A stretch of DNA of 64,000 nucleotides, taken from NCBI GenBank assembly GCA_963556145.1, contig OY744468.1, positions 1,736,001-1,800,000 of the forward strand. Direction: 5' to 3'. Shown one piece after another: positions 34,250 to 46,200 of the stretch (its first letter is position 1; each line of letters opens with the position of its first letter). The translations under genes and the position numbers were made by a program. This DNA is from Hygrocybe punicea. Lineage: Eukaryota > Basidiomycota > Agaricomycetes > Agaricales > Hygrophoraceae. A model generated the notes under the pieces. That model had not been told where the DNA came from and made no database searches. It saw only the letters and a list, made by a program, of their open reading frames with translations.

Positions 34250-35949
34250 TAAGGCGTAACAGGGGTTACCCCTGGGTTTTTTTTCCTCAACCCTTACCCG
34301 TACCCATCAACACCGTACCCGTACGGGGAAGGGTACAGGTTTACCATAGTAACGAAAGGGTATATATATGAAACCCACGGTTTTGCAAGGTGTTTGCAAA
34401 ACCCATGGGTTTTTCAGCGGAACATGGTGCTACTACAAAATACTAATGTCCTACGTATTCTTCATTGTGACCGCGCCTACCACATCATCAAAGACTACAA
34501 GGCCACATCGTGCCCATGATCCAAAGCACAGAAAGGCTCGGATCGAGGACGGAGAGAGGGAGTTGCGAGCAAAAGGCAGGAGATGACGGCCTTGCGAAAA
34601 TACACGCTCAACGGAGGTAGACGTGGCAGGAATACTTAAGTAGTCGAGGGCCATACAAAAGAGATTCGGATAGACATATTGGTGACACTTCGTGTAAGTG
34701 GCCTTGACATCACGTCGAACAGTGTTTGGAGAAGGAACTTTGAGGTGGGGGTGTCCGGTCGTGAGGAGGTTAATTAGCTCAGGATCGGAGACGATGGATG
34801 CAGGGCGATTGCTCTTGGCCACCCACTTTGCGATATGGGCTCTGATACGTCATGAGTTAAAGAAAAAGATTGTAACAATAGTACTCACCAGAACTCGGGG
34901 GTTGAGTGTGCACGATGAGTGTATGTAACAGGTTGTCGTCCTTGGTGGGCGAAACGACTGAAAATGTTGCCACTCCGGCTGGCAGCAGGCTCCCCTTTTA
35001 CAGCCGTGTTGACGGCATCCTCACCAAAGCAGCGGACTGCGTGATGTCATAGGTTGGCAGTCGACAACTTGTCGGCTTTGTCTTGAAAATGTCGAACACC
35101 CCCTGCCTCACTCCTGCATTTCTTCGCACAGCAGGTGAAGAAGTGGGCGACACGGCCCTTGTGTTCCTGAATGGTTACGTCGGTCTTGAAGAATGAATAT
35201 ATTGGGGACCTCCAAGTTTTCTGGGCTGCTGCTGAGAACTGAAATGAGCAACAGAGATGGTAAGAAGGATGACAAGCAGGCGTACCAAGTTCCTTCTCGA
35301 GTCTAACCATTTCCTCATCATCAGAACAAACTTCAATAACCTCCGGTGGTTCATCAGTCAGGGAGCTGGCTCGATCTTCAGCAGCTGCAGAGCCATCATC
35401 TCCATCACTGATGACTGGCATTGAGACATTTGATAATGCATGTTTGGTACGCTTGAGGGGCCGAGCGAGGGCATCTGCACTTTTCCTGAGACGCTTGACG
35501 CTGCTCTTGATGCCACGCTTGACTGCCTTAGCACCAGATCTGACACTGGTGGAGATGGAGGACGTCGATACCATTGATCGGAGTGAAGATCGTGAGGATT
35601 TAACTATATAATCCAGCCAGATCCCGAGTTGTTCCTTTTCATCAACCCCAATGGGATTGCGCAGCGCCATGAGGACTAGATTGCGAGAAGCTGTGGCGGA
35701 GGTCCAGTTGTTTGCATCCACAACCGAACAAGCTGAGGCACGCACGTCATGATATGTACACCATCAAAGTTCAATTAGTCAGTAGGTTAAAGAGTAAATG
35801 TATTGAGTAAATGAGTGTATACAATACCTGTAAAACCGTGAGTAAGGGTACGGTGTTGCTCGGGTACGACCCTCCCAAACCCCTACCCGTACCCGAGCAT
35901 ACCCGTGACCATATTGTCACGGTGTTACCCGTACCCGTGTCATGCCTTA
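34250..35949 (-). mobile_element. hAT element (1.7 kb) with perfect 8-bp target duplication
   Basis: The left end TAAGGCGTAACAGGGG and the right end (reverse) TAAGGCATGACACGGG are imperfect inverted repeats. ATCCTCTC occurs directly outside both ends (34242-34249 and 35950-35957), the 8-bp duplication expected for hAT. The subterminal regions are rich in GGGTACGGGTA words in both orientations. It carries one gene on the minus strand, deleted for the catalytic core. Confidence 0.9.
34451..35745 (-). pseudogene. hAT-derived protein: BED finger plus dimerisation domain, no catalytic core
   Basis: Exon 1 (35745-34889) has a basic Ser-rich region and an acidic stretch (VIEVCSDDEEMVRLEKEL). A likely short intron follows near 35250, then a BED-type zinc finger (KTWRSPIYSFFK, FFTCCAKKC, HAVRCFG). 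Intron 34888-34842 (47 nt) leads to exon 2, with the block VPSPNTVRRDV that normally precedes the catalytic region. The frame then continues without a break into the hAT C-terminal dimerisation domain (LDYLSIPATSTSVERVFSQG, RNSLSPSSIRAFLC). The DDE-bearing middle of several hundred residues is absent. A TGA at 35049-35047 (NL*HH) interrupts the finger. If that codon is recent, the intact ancestor would have been a DNA-binding, dimerising protein unable to cut DNA. Confidence 0.85.
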
Positions 35950-36046
35950 ATCCTCTCAGCATTTCGAAAACCTGGTGAAAAGCCTGTGAATCGGCTTGTT
36001 ACGTGTCTCACTGGCATTTCGTGTCTGTTGTTTACCATTCCAGGAT

Positions 36047-38297
36047 ATGGATACTACCGCACAGTTTCCATATATTGGTGAAGTCATCTATGAAAATTCA
36101 ATATGGCCAATCTATGTACGTTATTCATCAATTTCCGATTATTGAAAATGTCATGCTCTATGCCACTCAGGCACAAGACTCTGATCGTCTTATGGTAAAT
36201 TTCTCCCAGCAAAAACTTACAGATTGATAATTATTGATTACTTGCTTTAGCATATTCAACGGGAGCAACTTGGCTTCATATATCTCAATAGCGCTGTAGA
36301 GGAGGAACCAGTACCCCTATTCCTAGGTCCAGCTGTACATGAAAGGGTCAGTACTAGTATCCCTTCAAGGTCCTCAAGCTGAATTTATTGCATACACAGG
36401 ACATAAATCATCTGGTGTTTGTGTCTGCAGCCACCTCCTGTCATGGTGAACTCATAAGACTCTACAGAGTGAGTCTAACATTAAGTTTTACAATTATTTA
36501 TGCTGACTTGAGCTGACTGTAAAGTGTGTTGAACAATACCCCAATATTTCTCTTGCGGTGTCTGCGATGACTCAGACGACCACTGTGACATCGTCTGGGC
36601 CAATGACGCTGGCTTCCATCATGGCCACTCTATACAAAAACACCGCACTGATGTCAGAGATTGCGACAACTTCCACGTCTGAGTCCACCAGTGCTATATC
36701 GCCAGCCCTTCTGACTTTTCCAAGTCGTACCCAGTATCCTGCTGACTCTGTGCCAACCACTGTAACATCTGTTACCACACTGCAGTCTTTCCTAACCGCA
36801 GTCCCATTTCCTCCCAACATCCATGTCTCCAAGACTCCAGCATCCAAAACCACTGCGCCGATGTCATCGTCTCATGCTGTGACTTCACCTGTGGATTTGG
36901 CCACTACCGCCACCTCTGAACCGGTAGTATCATTGAGGGAAGCCCATCAGAACACTGCTAGCAGCCATCCCGTCGTATTTCGTTTCAAGGTGGTTGAAAA
37001 TACAGGACAAAAGCGTGCCCGAGTAACGTCCACTGTCCAGGAGACCTCCATGATCAAAAAGCGAGGGAAGCAGATTGCAAAGACCGGAAGTTCCAAGAGC
37101 GTCACAAAAAAAAGCGGCCTGAAATCCAAGAAGGCAATCACCAAAGTACAAGCAGACATAGACATTGCAGGGGCTGGTGGCGCTGAGCCCTATCCTGATG
37201 CCTGGCTTTTGCGTTACGCCCCCGGCCAGTTCCAAAGGATCGCCTACTGTAGATTTCGAACTCGCTATTACATACTCACAGGCCTCATACCACTCTACTC
37301 CGTAATACGAAAGAAACCGGATCTGACTATCTTCGGGCTCATGTTGGTACATGGGAAAACGCATGATCCAGTAAGACCTGCTGTTGCTACGGAGACAGGT
37401 ATGGCCCAAGAAAACTCCAAACCAGTTCTTGATTGTTCATTCATCAACAGAAGTCGTCATCGCTGGCGCTTTGTACCTGATACAGGAAAGTCGCCTTATC
37501 CAAATGGCATGTATCCTCCCAAAATATTCTTATATTCATTCGTTCAGTGACTGTTGATCTCTGAACAGATTTGTCAGGAACCTACTACATTCAAAAGCTA
37601 CCTTAACATATGGGCCGACACCATCATCGCGGCTGATGAACCTTATGGATTTGGCCTGCAGGATGCATCCGATGTCAGGCGAGCCCTGGGGCTCATTGAC
37701 ACCTCCAGTACGGAGTTGGGATCCATATTTCACTTTACAGATGTCATCTCGAAGGAAACGGTAAGCCATTACTATCACAGTTGTGTCCGAGTGAAAAAAA
37801 ACTTCCCCTTGTATTTTTTAGGGCGCCATTGAGGAAATTTTTGGTCATCTCAGTTTCCCACAACTGATTTATAGGATGTGCCTTTGTCCTCTTGATTGTG
37901 ACACTGAATCACTTGCAGAAAAGATGGGAGAGTCACTTGCTCCAGGCTCCTCTCTACCAGGTAGCATGGCAATCCTTGTGTCTTCTCAAGTAAGTCTGAG
38001 GCCTACGAAAAAGCAAATCCACATTGACAATATGCTTTCAACCAGCTTCACAATGCAATCGTCCGTTTCGCCATCAAACATACAGGCAGCGGTGAAAATG
38101 AGTATGTTGAGGGTGCCTGCTGCTCCTTACTGTCTGCAAAACTTGCATATGCCAATCGCTGTCAGGATGGCACTGAGCACCTTCGGTGGCTATCTCACAA
38201 CTGGCGATCGATGAAGTAAGTGGCCCCAAACACCATCCAGGCCAGTTGGTTCACTCTGCGCAGGTTTCCTTATGTGATCCCCGCCAGCAACACCTAA
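36047..38297 (+). CDS. Orphan nine-exon protein, apparently intact
   Basis: Exons: 36047-36115, 36171-36194, 36251-36346, 36400-36468, 36525 to about 37460-37550, about 37569-37760, 37822-37989, 38046-38215, 38264-38297. All introns except the one near 37500 have GT..AG ends, are 48-61 nt long and keep frame. The first four junctions are phase 0. The N-terminal 80 residues (MDTTAQFPYIGEVIYE, EQLGFIYLNSAVEEE) look globular. Residues about 90-220 are Ser/Thr/Pro-rich. A strongly basic block follows (MIKKRGKQIAK, KKSGLKSKKAITK), a likely nuclear signal. The C-terminal half (GAIEEIFGHLSFPQLIYRMC, LLSAKLAYANRC) is globular and ends YVIPASNT. I do not recognise the family. The donor near 37460-37550 is unresolved, and an upstream exon is possible because CAG precedes the first ATG. 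Confidence 0.7.
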
Positions 38298-38934
38298 TTC
38301 CACTCAGCCACAATCTCATGATATCTCTGGCCTCATAAATTGGAATGTATCATCAAACACTATAGAATCAATGTATCATAGTTTGTGCATATCTTGTATC
38401 ATCATACATTTACTCAAACAGTTGTTCCGATTTCCATTTTCTGCAATATGATGTGGACGTGAACATCGGCATCCTGAACAGAATTCTAGCCATCTTCACC
38501 TCCAAATATTCTCAAGCACTCAGTTCCACCGCCATTACCTAGTATATCAGGACAGTATATTAGGAAAAGCAGAGATGGCGGCAACGCGGGTGATTGGGCA
38601 CCCCCAACACCTTGTTCTGGTTCTAAACGAGGTGTGGGAGTTGGTGGTCCTGTGCATGGCAAAGGTGGCGGGGATGATGGCGGCTGGGTGCTGGTAGGGG
38701 GTTTTGGGACGCAATTGACTGGGCACCGCCGACCTCTCATTTTCGCCCTAACGGGTTTGGCAGTCCTGAAAATGGGCAGCAACTGATAATGGCAGCTGGT
38801 GCTCCAAGGGGTGGGTAGGGTGTTTGGTTGATGTGAATGACTGAGCTTCTCGTTTTGGCCCTAAACGGGGTGCAGGGGGTTTGGTGGTCCTAAATATGGG
38901 TGGAAACAGTGAAGATAATGGCAGCTGGATGCTC
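38298..38934. other. Downstream region with degenerate GGGTTTGGTGGTCC repeats
   Basis: No gene. Positions 38590-38900 contain three or four divergent units built around AAACGGGGTG..GGTTTGGTGGTCCT. Confidence 0.45.
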
Positions 38935-39475
38935 AAAGGTGCACCGGAGACCCGATGGAATTTGTTGAGGAGGAGGGGGACATCCAGGAAATGCCGTACC
39001 ATGTCGGCAAGGGTGGATATAACGCAGCTGTAGATGCATATGTAGAGTCAACGTCGCCGGCGATTGGGTGAAAACATGCGCACCGGAGACCCAATGGAAC
39101 TTGCTGAGGAGAAGGGGGACAATCATGGAATGCGGCCTACTAGACCGCTGTACCATGTCGGCGAGGGCCAATATAACATGGCTGTAAATGTCAACATCAT
39201 GGGTGATTGGATGAAAACATGCGCACCGGAGACCCAATGGAAGTCGTTGAGGAGGGGGAGCATCCAAGGAATGCCTGTACCACTGGCATGTTGGCGACTT
39301 GGAGGGCGGATATGATAACACGGCTGTAAATGCATATATAGGGTCAACGTCGCCAGTGATTGGGTGAAAACATGTGCACCGGAGACCCAATCACGATGGA
39401 ACTTGAGGGGGACATCCAGGGAATGCAGTCTAGACCGCTGTACCATGTCAGCGAGGGCAGATATAATTCAGCTGA
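38935..39475. repeat. Tandem units with ACCATGTCGGC and GCACCGGAGACCCAATGG
   Basis: At least four units of about 120-160 bp share the blocks GCACCGGAGACCC, GGGGGACATCCA, GACCGCTGTACCATGTC and GTCAACGTCGCC. Open frames exist on both strands only because of the repeat. The same unit appears in reverse orientation at 40250-40400 and 40560-40665. Confidence 0.75.
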
Positions 39476-40250
39476 GCAACTTGAACTTGTAATCCACAAC
39501 TAACTTGAAGTCTGCTCAATATTACCATAAAAGAGGCTCACATCAGTGGCAATTACTGATTTTCCAGTCTGGGCAACTTTGTTGGGGCATAGCATTGATG
39601 ATTTTCCCGGTACGGAAAATTTTAATTTGGCCCTGGGGTGAATATAAATTGCCCACAATCACTTGAAAGACGATGTGCACTTGCCATAGTTATTATAATT
39701 CAGACTATACCCATGCCCCAGCAAATGTTGACCTTCCACCACCGTCCTGTAGCACATAGTGCTTGATGGAAAAGAAACTGTGATTAGTAAGCACTCAGCC
39801 TTCAAGTTGTGCCAGTGAGTCGTATCTCGTGCATGAAATCTGAGACCACTGCTAGGTCAGTTCTCACTCCTCACCAATTACACAATCCAGGGATGCTAGT
39901 AGATGTGAACGAGGCGATACTATCACGAGAACATTGGCAGTCTTTGATCATGATAGGCTGGCAGAACATGGCCGACTTGTTGTGTTTCTTTCTCTCCCAT
40001 GACAATTTTACTGATCTGCGGTGTGCCTTGCATTGCCAATGGACCGACAACTGCCAAGTATGTAACACAATGAGTTCTGGCCCCAGTTATCACAGACAGC
40101 AGTCTTGGGAAATTTTTTGACCAAAACATTGCGTACATCCCTGCATCTTCACCCCACGCATTCATTCCACAAGCCTAGACGCCGTCCTTCAATACAGTGT
40201 ACCACGTACTTGTTGAAGCTTTCAATCCTAAGTACAAAAAAGATATCCGC
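39476..40250. other. Segment with one unsupported frame
   Basis: A plus frame 39809-40120 contains MLVDVNEAILSREHWQ and WQNMADLLCFFLSHDNF, which look protein-like but match nothing I know. Nothing else is visible. Confidence 0.3.
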
Positions 40251-40665
40251 CCTCGCCGACATGGTATGGCAATCTAGGCCGCATTCCATGGATGTCCCCC
40301 TCAAGTTCCATCATGGTTGAGTCTCCAGTGCACATGTTTTCACCCAATGGCCGGCGACGTTGACCCTACATATACATTTACAGCCGTGTTATATCCGCCC
40401 CCGCTGGAGTGGTACCGAGGTACCACTCCGGGGGCTCACGCAGGACTCGAGGGAAAGGTCGACTGGATAGGAAGGATGGACTGACTACTACATCGGGAAG
40501 GCTACTAACTAGGTCAACCGTGGGAACCTGGTCATGTGACTGGCAGGTCCCACTACTCCACCGCTGACATGGTATGGCAGTCTATGCCGCATTCCATTAT
40601 TTTCCCTAGGAGTCTCAACCATTGGGTCTCCGGTGTGCATGTTTTCAGCCAATCGCCGGTGACGC
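40250..40665. repeat. Inverted copies of the 38935-39475 unit, with a small insertion
   Basis: Positions 40255-40400 and 40560-40665 are reverse copies (GACATGGTATGGCA, GCATTCCAT). Between them, about 40405-40565 is a small segment with facing ends (GGAGTGGTACC and GGTCCCACTACTCC), possibly a MITE. The second copy is cut by the Gypsy LTR. Confidence 0.6.
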
Positions 40666-41330
40666 TGTAAAGGCGAGGTCGGGGTGGCTGCGGAATAGTA
40701 ATCCTAAGCCTGTGGGGGTCAGCGTGAAAGTGACTAGGAATAGTCTAGCGAGCTGCAGTAAGATGATAGGATATAAATGGTAAGAAGCCACCGAGTAAAC
40801 TACTGAAATCTATCGAGACCAGTCGAAGCTGACGAAGCTGACGATGTCGGGTACGGCGGGTCGGGTGTCAGGTGACGAGGGACGTAGAGATAAAGGCGGT
40901 AGAATGATGGGGAGAGCATTGAGGAATCTGACGAGTAATGTGTGCGATGGATTTTACTGAGAGACTAATTCTCAGAGAGAGGAAACGGGGGAACTGGTTT
41001 CTTATTCAGAGACGGCACTTGGGCACCATTTTTATACTACAAATGTCTGTACCTAGCTTCGGACGAGAGTCCTCGGCCGATGAGAGAAAACAAAGGAGAA
41101 TAAAAATGGACACGTAGGAAGAGGGTTGCGAGGCGACCATGACAGGAAAAATGGGTGGAAGATATAAAAACCATAAAAGATGTAATGTACTTTACTGTAT
41201 CTCCATAAGGGAGACGCTAGGCGCGAATAAGGCAAGTCCGATGTCGGGATTCCAGTCCGATGAGATCTATCTTTGATATTTGAAGTTCCGTGAGTTTAGG
41301 AGATGGACCGACCAGGTACGTGAGCGGCCG
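40666..41330 (-). repeat. Gypsy 3' LTR (665 bp)
   Basis: Direct repeat of 49632-50295 with base changes and one-base indels in G runs. The plus-strand start is TGTAAAGG, so the minus-strand end is CA. A TTTTTATAC stretch (TATA box on the minus strand) lies near 41030. Confidence 0.9.
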
Positions 41331-41621
41331 TGCTAGTCAGTATGCATCGGGTTGCATCGGGTTCGAGCATAGATTGCTAGAGACGTCGGGTTCGAGCAGA
41401 TTCGCGAGATATCGATGTTACGGCCTCAGAGGGTCGAGGACCCTCTACATCTCCTTGGGTCTTCTAATAGAGACAATCTGTGGTCGAGAATATGGGGTCT
41501 CCAAATGCGGGTTGCGAGTGTGGCCAATCATGTGAGCAGCCAAACAATGGCAAAGGAAAAAAAAATAAAAAAAATCTCGTTGTTGATCCGACCTTTCCTC
41601 TACACCATCACACGCCCACCA

Positions 41622-43017
41622 TGTCCCAAGTCTACGACAATTTCCTCGCCTTCGTCGAAAGCATCGAACCTGATGTCCGGGCGGACTACGAAGAGGCCGT
41701 TAACGCAGTCACCATGTTTCACAGCGACGATCTCGTTACAATGGTAGACGGCAACGAGGGGATGGCCCAGCAATGGTTAAGCGGCCGCAAGAAAGCGCTG
41801 GTGAGTTTCCCGATTGATTACGCGTGTCCTAAGATAGCTCATGTCGTCCCACTAGCATGCCTATCATGGAATCATCGTGGAACTCCGAGCTGGTGGTACG
41901 AGGCCAGTAACGCCACCACTATGGGCCGACCGCCAATCGTACGCTAATGATGTTGAAGAGTGGCTGAAAGAAGCGGTGGACCGAGAGAGGCAGGAAAAGG
42001 AAGAAGCTAAACGGCGGGCGGATGAGGAAGCAGCTACGCAGGAAGAGGAGGCCAGACGATTGGCAGAGGCAAAGGCACGAGCGGAGGCGGAGAAAAGGCG
42101 AAAGGCGGCAGAGGAAAGGCGGGAGCGGCTTAGAATAGAACAACACAGGCAGCACTGGACTCAAGAAGTGGACCGGGTTGAAAGGGATGGAGCCGCGTAT
42201 CGGCGGCAGCTCAGCGAAGAACGTCGAGCTGAAGCAAACACATCGGTCGCGGGTGAACCAGGGACTGAGTCGATCCCGGAAGGCAAAGTCGCAGTTGAGC
42301 CAGAGGAAGGCCCCGTCGACCCAGCACCAGAGACACCAGCCGATGTAGAAGACGTAGATATGCCGGGCGTAGAGACCAGAGACCTAGCTAGTACGACGGT
42401 GAGTTCCTGTGTCGGTTCATTTGTTCTTTAGTCACTGATCCTGGTAACAGTTCACCGGGCCGTTTCCCCTACAAGCCTGCACCAACTGCGTCAAGGCTCA
42501 AGAGGCGTGTCAAGGCATCATGGGCTACATGTGCGAATGATGCCAGAGGCTGAAGAAAAGATGTACTAACGCTTCACACCGGACGGGCGGGGTTCGGCGC
42601 AAGGTGGATACCGGAAAGGGCAAAGAGATCGCGGTCGGCACAAGGAAGCCGTTATCGTTCACGACAAAGCCGATCCGCAGTAGGCCTGCCCGGGCCTCAA
42701 TGAGCAAACCGCGGGTTGAGGATGTAGAATCGGTCGAGGACGATGACGAAGACAAGGAGGAGTCGGAGGAAGAGCGGCCGACGAAAAGGCTTAGGGCAGC
42801 CTTGGCAGCAAACCCGTTCTTCTTGACAATGGAGAATTACGAGCAAGTGTCGGCGTGGCTAGCGGTCCTTACGGAGGAGCTGGGAGCCCTGGGCACCAAC
42901 GTCAACCGTCACCTCGTCCACTTCGGTCAAGAGTTCCAGCGGCTCTGTGTCGATCTCGAACGGTCGACCTCAAGGTTGGTGATGTTGAGGCAGGACTACG
43001 AGACCGGCTGCCTGTAG
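41622..43017 (+). pseudogene. Antisense accessory gene of the Gypsy element: coiled coil plus Cys6 cluster
   Basis: Exon 1 (41622-41800) reads MSQVYDNFLAFVESIEPDV and ends GRKKAL. Intron 41801-41855 (55 nt) is followed by exon 2 (41856-42398) with a strongly charged coiled coil (EEAKRRADEEAATQEEEARR) and an acidic Pro-rich segment. Intron 42399-42450 (52 nt) is followed by exon 3, starting FTGPFPLQACTNC. There the cysteines space as C-x2-C-x6-C-x6-C-x2-C-x6-C, similar to a fungal Zn2Cys6 cluster. A basic/acidic region and a helical C-terminus (FFLTMENYEQVSAWLAVL) follow. All frames join across the introns. One TGA (42538-42540) stands between CE and CQ in the cluster, where CGA (arginine) is likely, so this copy is inactive. 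Inferred role: nuclear DNA-binding or chromatin-related factor of the retrotransposon. The family is not known to me. Confidence 0.75.
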
Positions 43018-43221
43018 AATAGAAAAAAATAACGAGCCCGTGTATATATAAAAAATATATATCGTGTACATAAAAGACGTGTCAGCTTGTTCACCCAGCT
43101 AAGGAAAGCCGATCGGCTCCCGAAGACATAGGACTATTCGCATCATTCGTCATATCGTTAGAAAACTAAGAGGAACTAAATAAAATGGGGGTATAACGTG
43201 GACAGAATATAAATGAAATGC

Positions 43222-46200
43222 TTAATCGTCGTCAGGTGAGGAGTCTAAGGAGGGCGGGTACGTCGGATCATCAAGATCGTTTGAATCGGTATCGTCAGCA
43301 TCGGGGTATTGTAATAAATCGTCCAACGGTATCGATATTTTTGAGCGGGCGTGGTAGGGTACGACTCGAAAAGCGGCAAATCAGGATCTAGAAACCGCAC
43401 CGTCGAGTTCGGCGAGTATGTAGGATCCGCCTTCTGTTTTCCTGACGACAACCATGGGTCCAAAGTACCACAGCTTTGCTTTACGATCGAGAGACATTTC
43501 GATACGTGAATTTCAGACGAGAATGAGGTTACCAGGTTCAAAGTCGAAGACTTTGATCATGTTGGCGTATTTCTGCTCGAATTGCCGGGCGGACGTGAGC
43601 CGAGATTTGGTAAGCTTTTCTTTGACCTGATCGAGGTCGGCTTCTCGTTTACGAAGTTGTCGGGCACGGATGACTATGAGGTTGGTCGTAGACATCATAT
43701 CTTGCGTCGGAACCATGTATGTAGCTTCGGCAAAATTGAATGGAAAAAGTGGTTCTACTCCGTGTGCGATGTAGTAGGACGAGTATCCGAGGCTTTTGTG
43801 TGTAGTGACCCGTTCGGCCCAAAATACGGAGTGGGTTATGGTATGCCATTTCTTTTCATCTCCGTCACAACTTTTCATAATGGCCTCCCGGACATCTAGG
43901 TGGCGACGCTCAATGGGTCCGTTCGCTTGTGAGTTATAGGGCGAAATGCGGATGTGCCGGATACCGTAGCGGGAGGTGAGATAGTCGAGCGCTTCTACGA
44001 ACGGCTTGCCATTGTCGGTAACGATTTTTTCGAGAGTGCCCCAACGGCATAAGATGTCTTCAAATAGGAATGTGCCGATGGTCGAGCCGGTCTCGCGGCG
44101 TAGCATTCGGAACTCGGGATAGGCAGAGAGGGAGCAACGGGCTTGGACAATGTACCGGTAGCCACCGGATCGTGGCATAAACATCGTGTCGATGTATGCT
44201 TTGCGGAATAGTGAGGCCAGTGTAGCGACGGTTGGCGGAATGTGGTGATAACGCATTTGCCGTCCTTGGCACTGATGGCAAGACTGGACGTACCACTTAA
44301 CGTCGTGGTCAAGGTGGGGCCACCAGAAACGGTTGAGTAGCCGTGCGCGGACGGAGAATATGCCTTTATGGCCGAGAGAGTCGTGGGCATCTTTGAGTAA
44401 TTGAAGCCGGCGGTCGGGCAGTATGACGAGTTTGTGTTTTCCGTGATGGTCTTTACGCCAAAGCTTGTTATTGGTGACGAAGAATTCAAGGGCGTATCGT
44501 AAGAACAGACGGTATTCTTCGTCCGTGAGGTTCACGGGTCGGGTTAGATCTCGTAACCAAGTCTCGACGAGGGCAAGATGAACGTCGGCCGCGCGGGCTT
44601 TATCGGATCGCGGTATGTCAGAAACGGCTTCCTGATTTGTGTAGACGAGGACGGCCGGTAATTCTTGGAGTCGGTCGGCTGTGGCACGGCAGCGGCCACA
44701 TACGGCAATCAGCTTAGACGGTATGGGGACGGGTCGGTAGTTGACAACTTCCATAAAGAAACCGTAGGAGTGGTCGAGCCAATCATCGGAGTCGTTGATC
44801 TCCTCGGGGTCTTCTGCAGCGTGGGGATGTCGGGAGAGTCCGTTGGGTGCACTGTGTGTGGAAGCGGGTACGTGAACGAGTCTAAAATCAAATAAGAGCA
44901 CACCAGCTATCCATCGGTTGATCGTTGCATTGGGCTGAATGTCAGGGTTGTTGAGCATCCCTTTTATGTACTTCGCATTGACTTCAACAGTGAGGTTGCG
45001 GACGCCGATAATGAAAATCCGGTAGGCGCGGAGGGCCCTGAAGAGGCCGTAGAGTTCGAGCTTGGACTGGGAGTATCGGGCTTCACGTTCGTTCCACGAT
45101 ATTGAACCAAAGCGATTCGGATAACGTTTTCCGTCAGCGCGGATTTGCATGAGAACGAAGCCGACTCCAAGGACGGATGAATCAATGGCGAGAATCACTT
45201 CCCATTCACACATGTAATCGATAGCGCGCAGCGCTGGCGATGAAATGACGGCATTTTTGAGGTAGTCGACGGCGGTCTCTTCTTCTTCACCGAATTCGAA
45301 GGGTATACCTTTGTGGGTAAGACAGATGAGGGGTCGGGAGTGGAGTGAGAAGTCCTTGATAAAAATACGCAAGACGCCGCAGATACCGAGAAAGGCGCGA
45401 ACTTCAGTAGGGTTGGTCGGCAGTGGCCAATCGCGAATCTTCTGTACTTTGGAGTCGTCGGCTACTCTTCCTTCGTATGTGCATCGGTGGCCGACAACAA
45501 TGACTGAGGGTCGACACAACTCGAGTTTCTTGCCATTGAAGGTACCGCCGACATAGCAGAAACGCTGGATGACGCGGTTGACGCCTTGGAAGTGCTCCCA
45601 AATGAAACGTCGGATTGCCGGGTTCTCGGGTATGGTCTTGTATGTACCGTCGGGTTGCTCGTAGTGGGTTGGAGGCCCTTTGACGGGAATATCGTCCATA
45701 TACGGAACGGCAAGATGAGGGATTTCGTCACGGAGGATGTATGTGGAGTCACCGTGTAGGATCTGCGGGGAATTTGTGTATCCCATGGCGATCCACGTAA
45801 GTCGAAGCGTTCCGAGTGGAGACTGAAAGGTCATATAGTCCCGAGACGAGGGGTGGACGAGGCGTTGGTCGAAAGAGACGAAGAGGTCGAAGGAAGCGTA
45901 TCAAGAGTGGCCGCCAAAGGCCTCGGCCAAGTGCTCGGTCATGGGCGGTACAGCAGGATCGCGGATAGTGACGGTGTTAAGCGACTGTAGATCGTGGACG
46001 AGTCGAAGGGACTTCCCATCCTTTTTCAAAACGCAGAACCAGCAGGAGCGGTATGACGAATTTGAGGGTTCATAGGTACTGGCGTTAATTTTGTCTTTGA
46101 TAATGCCGATGACTTCGTTAAGGATACCGGGTGGGATTGGGATATTGTGATGGACCCATGGGTCGTGCGGTACGGTGGGAATGTGGATTGGCGGGAAGTA

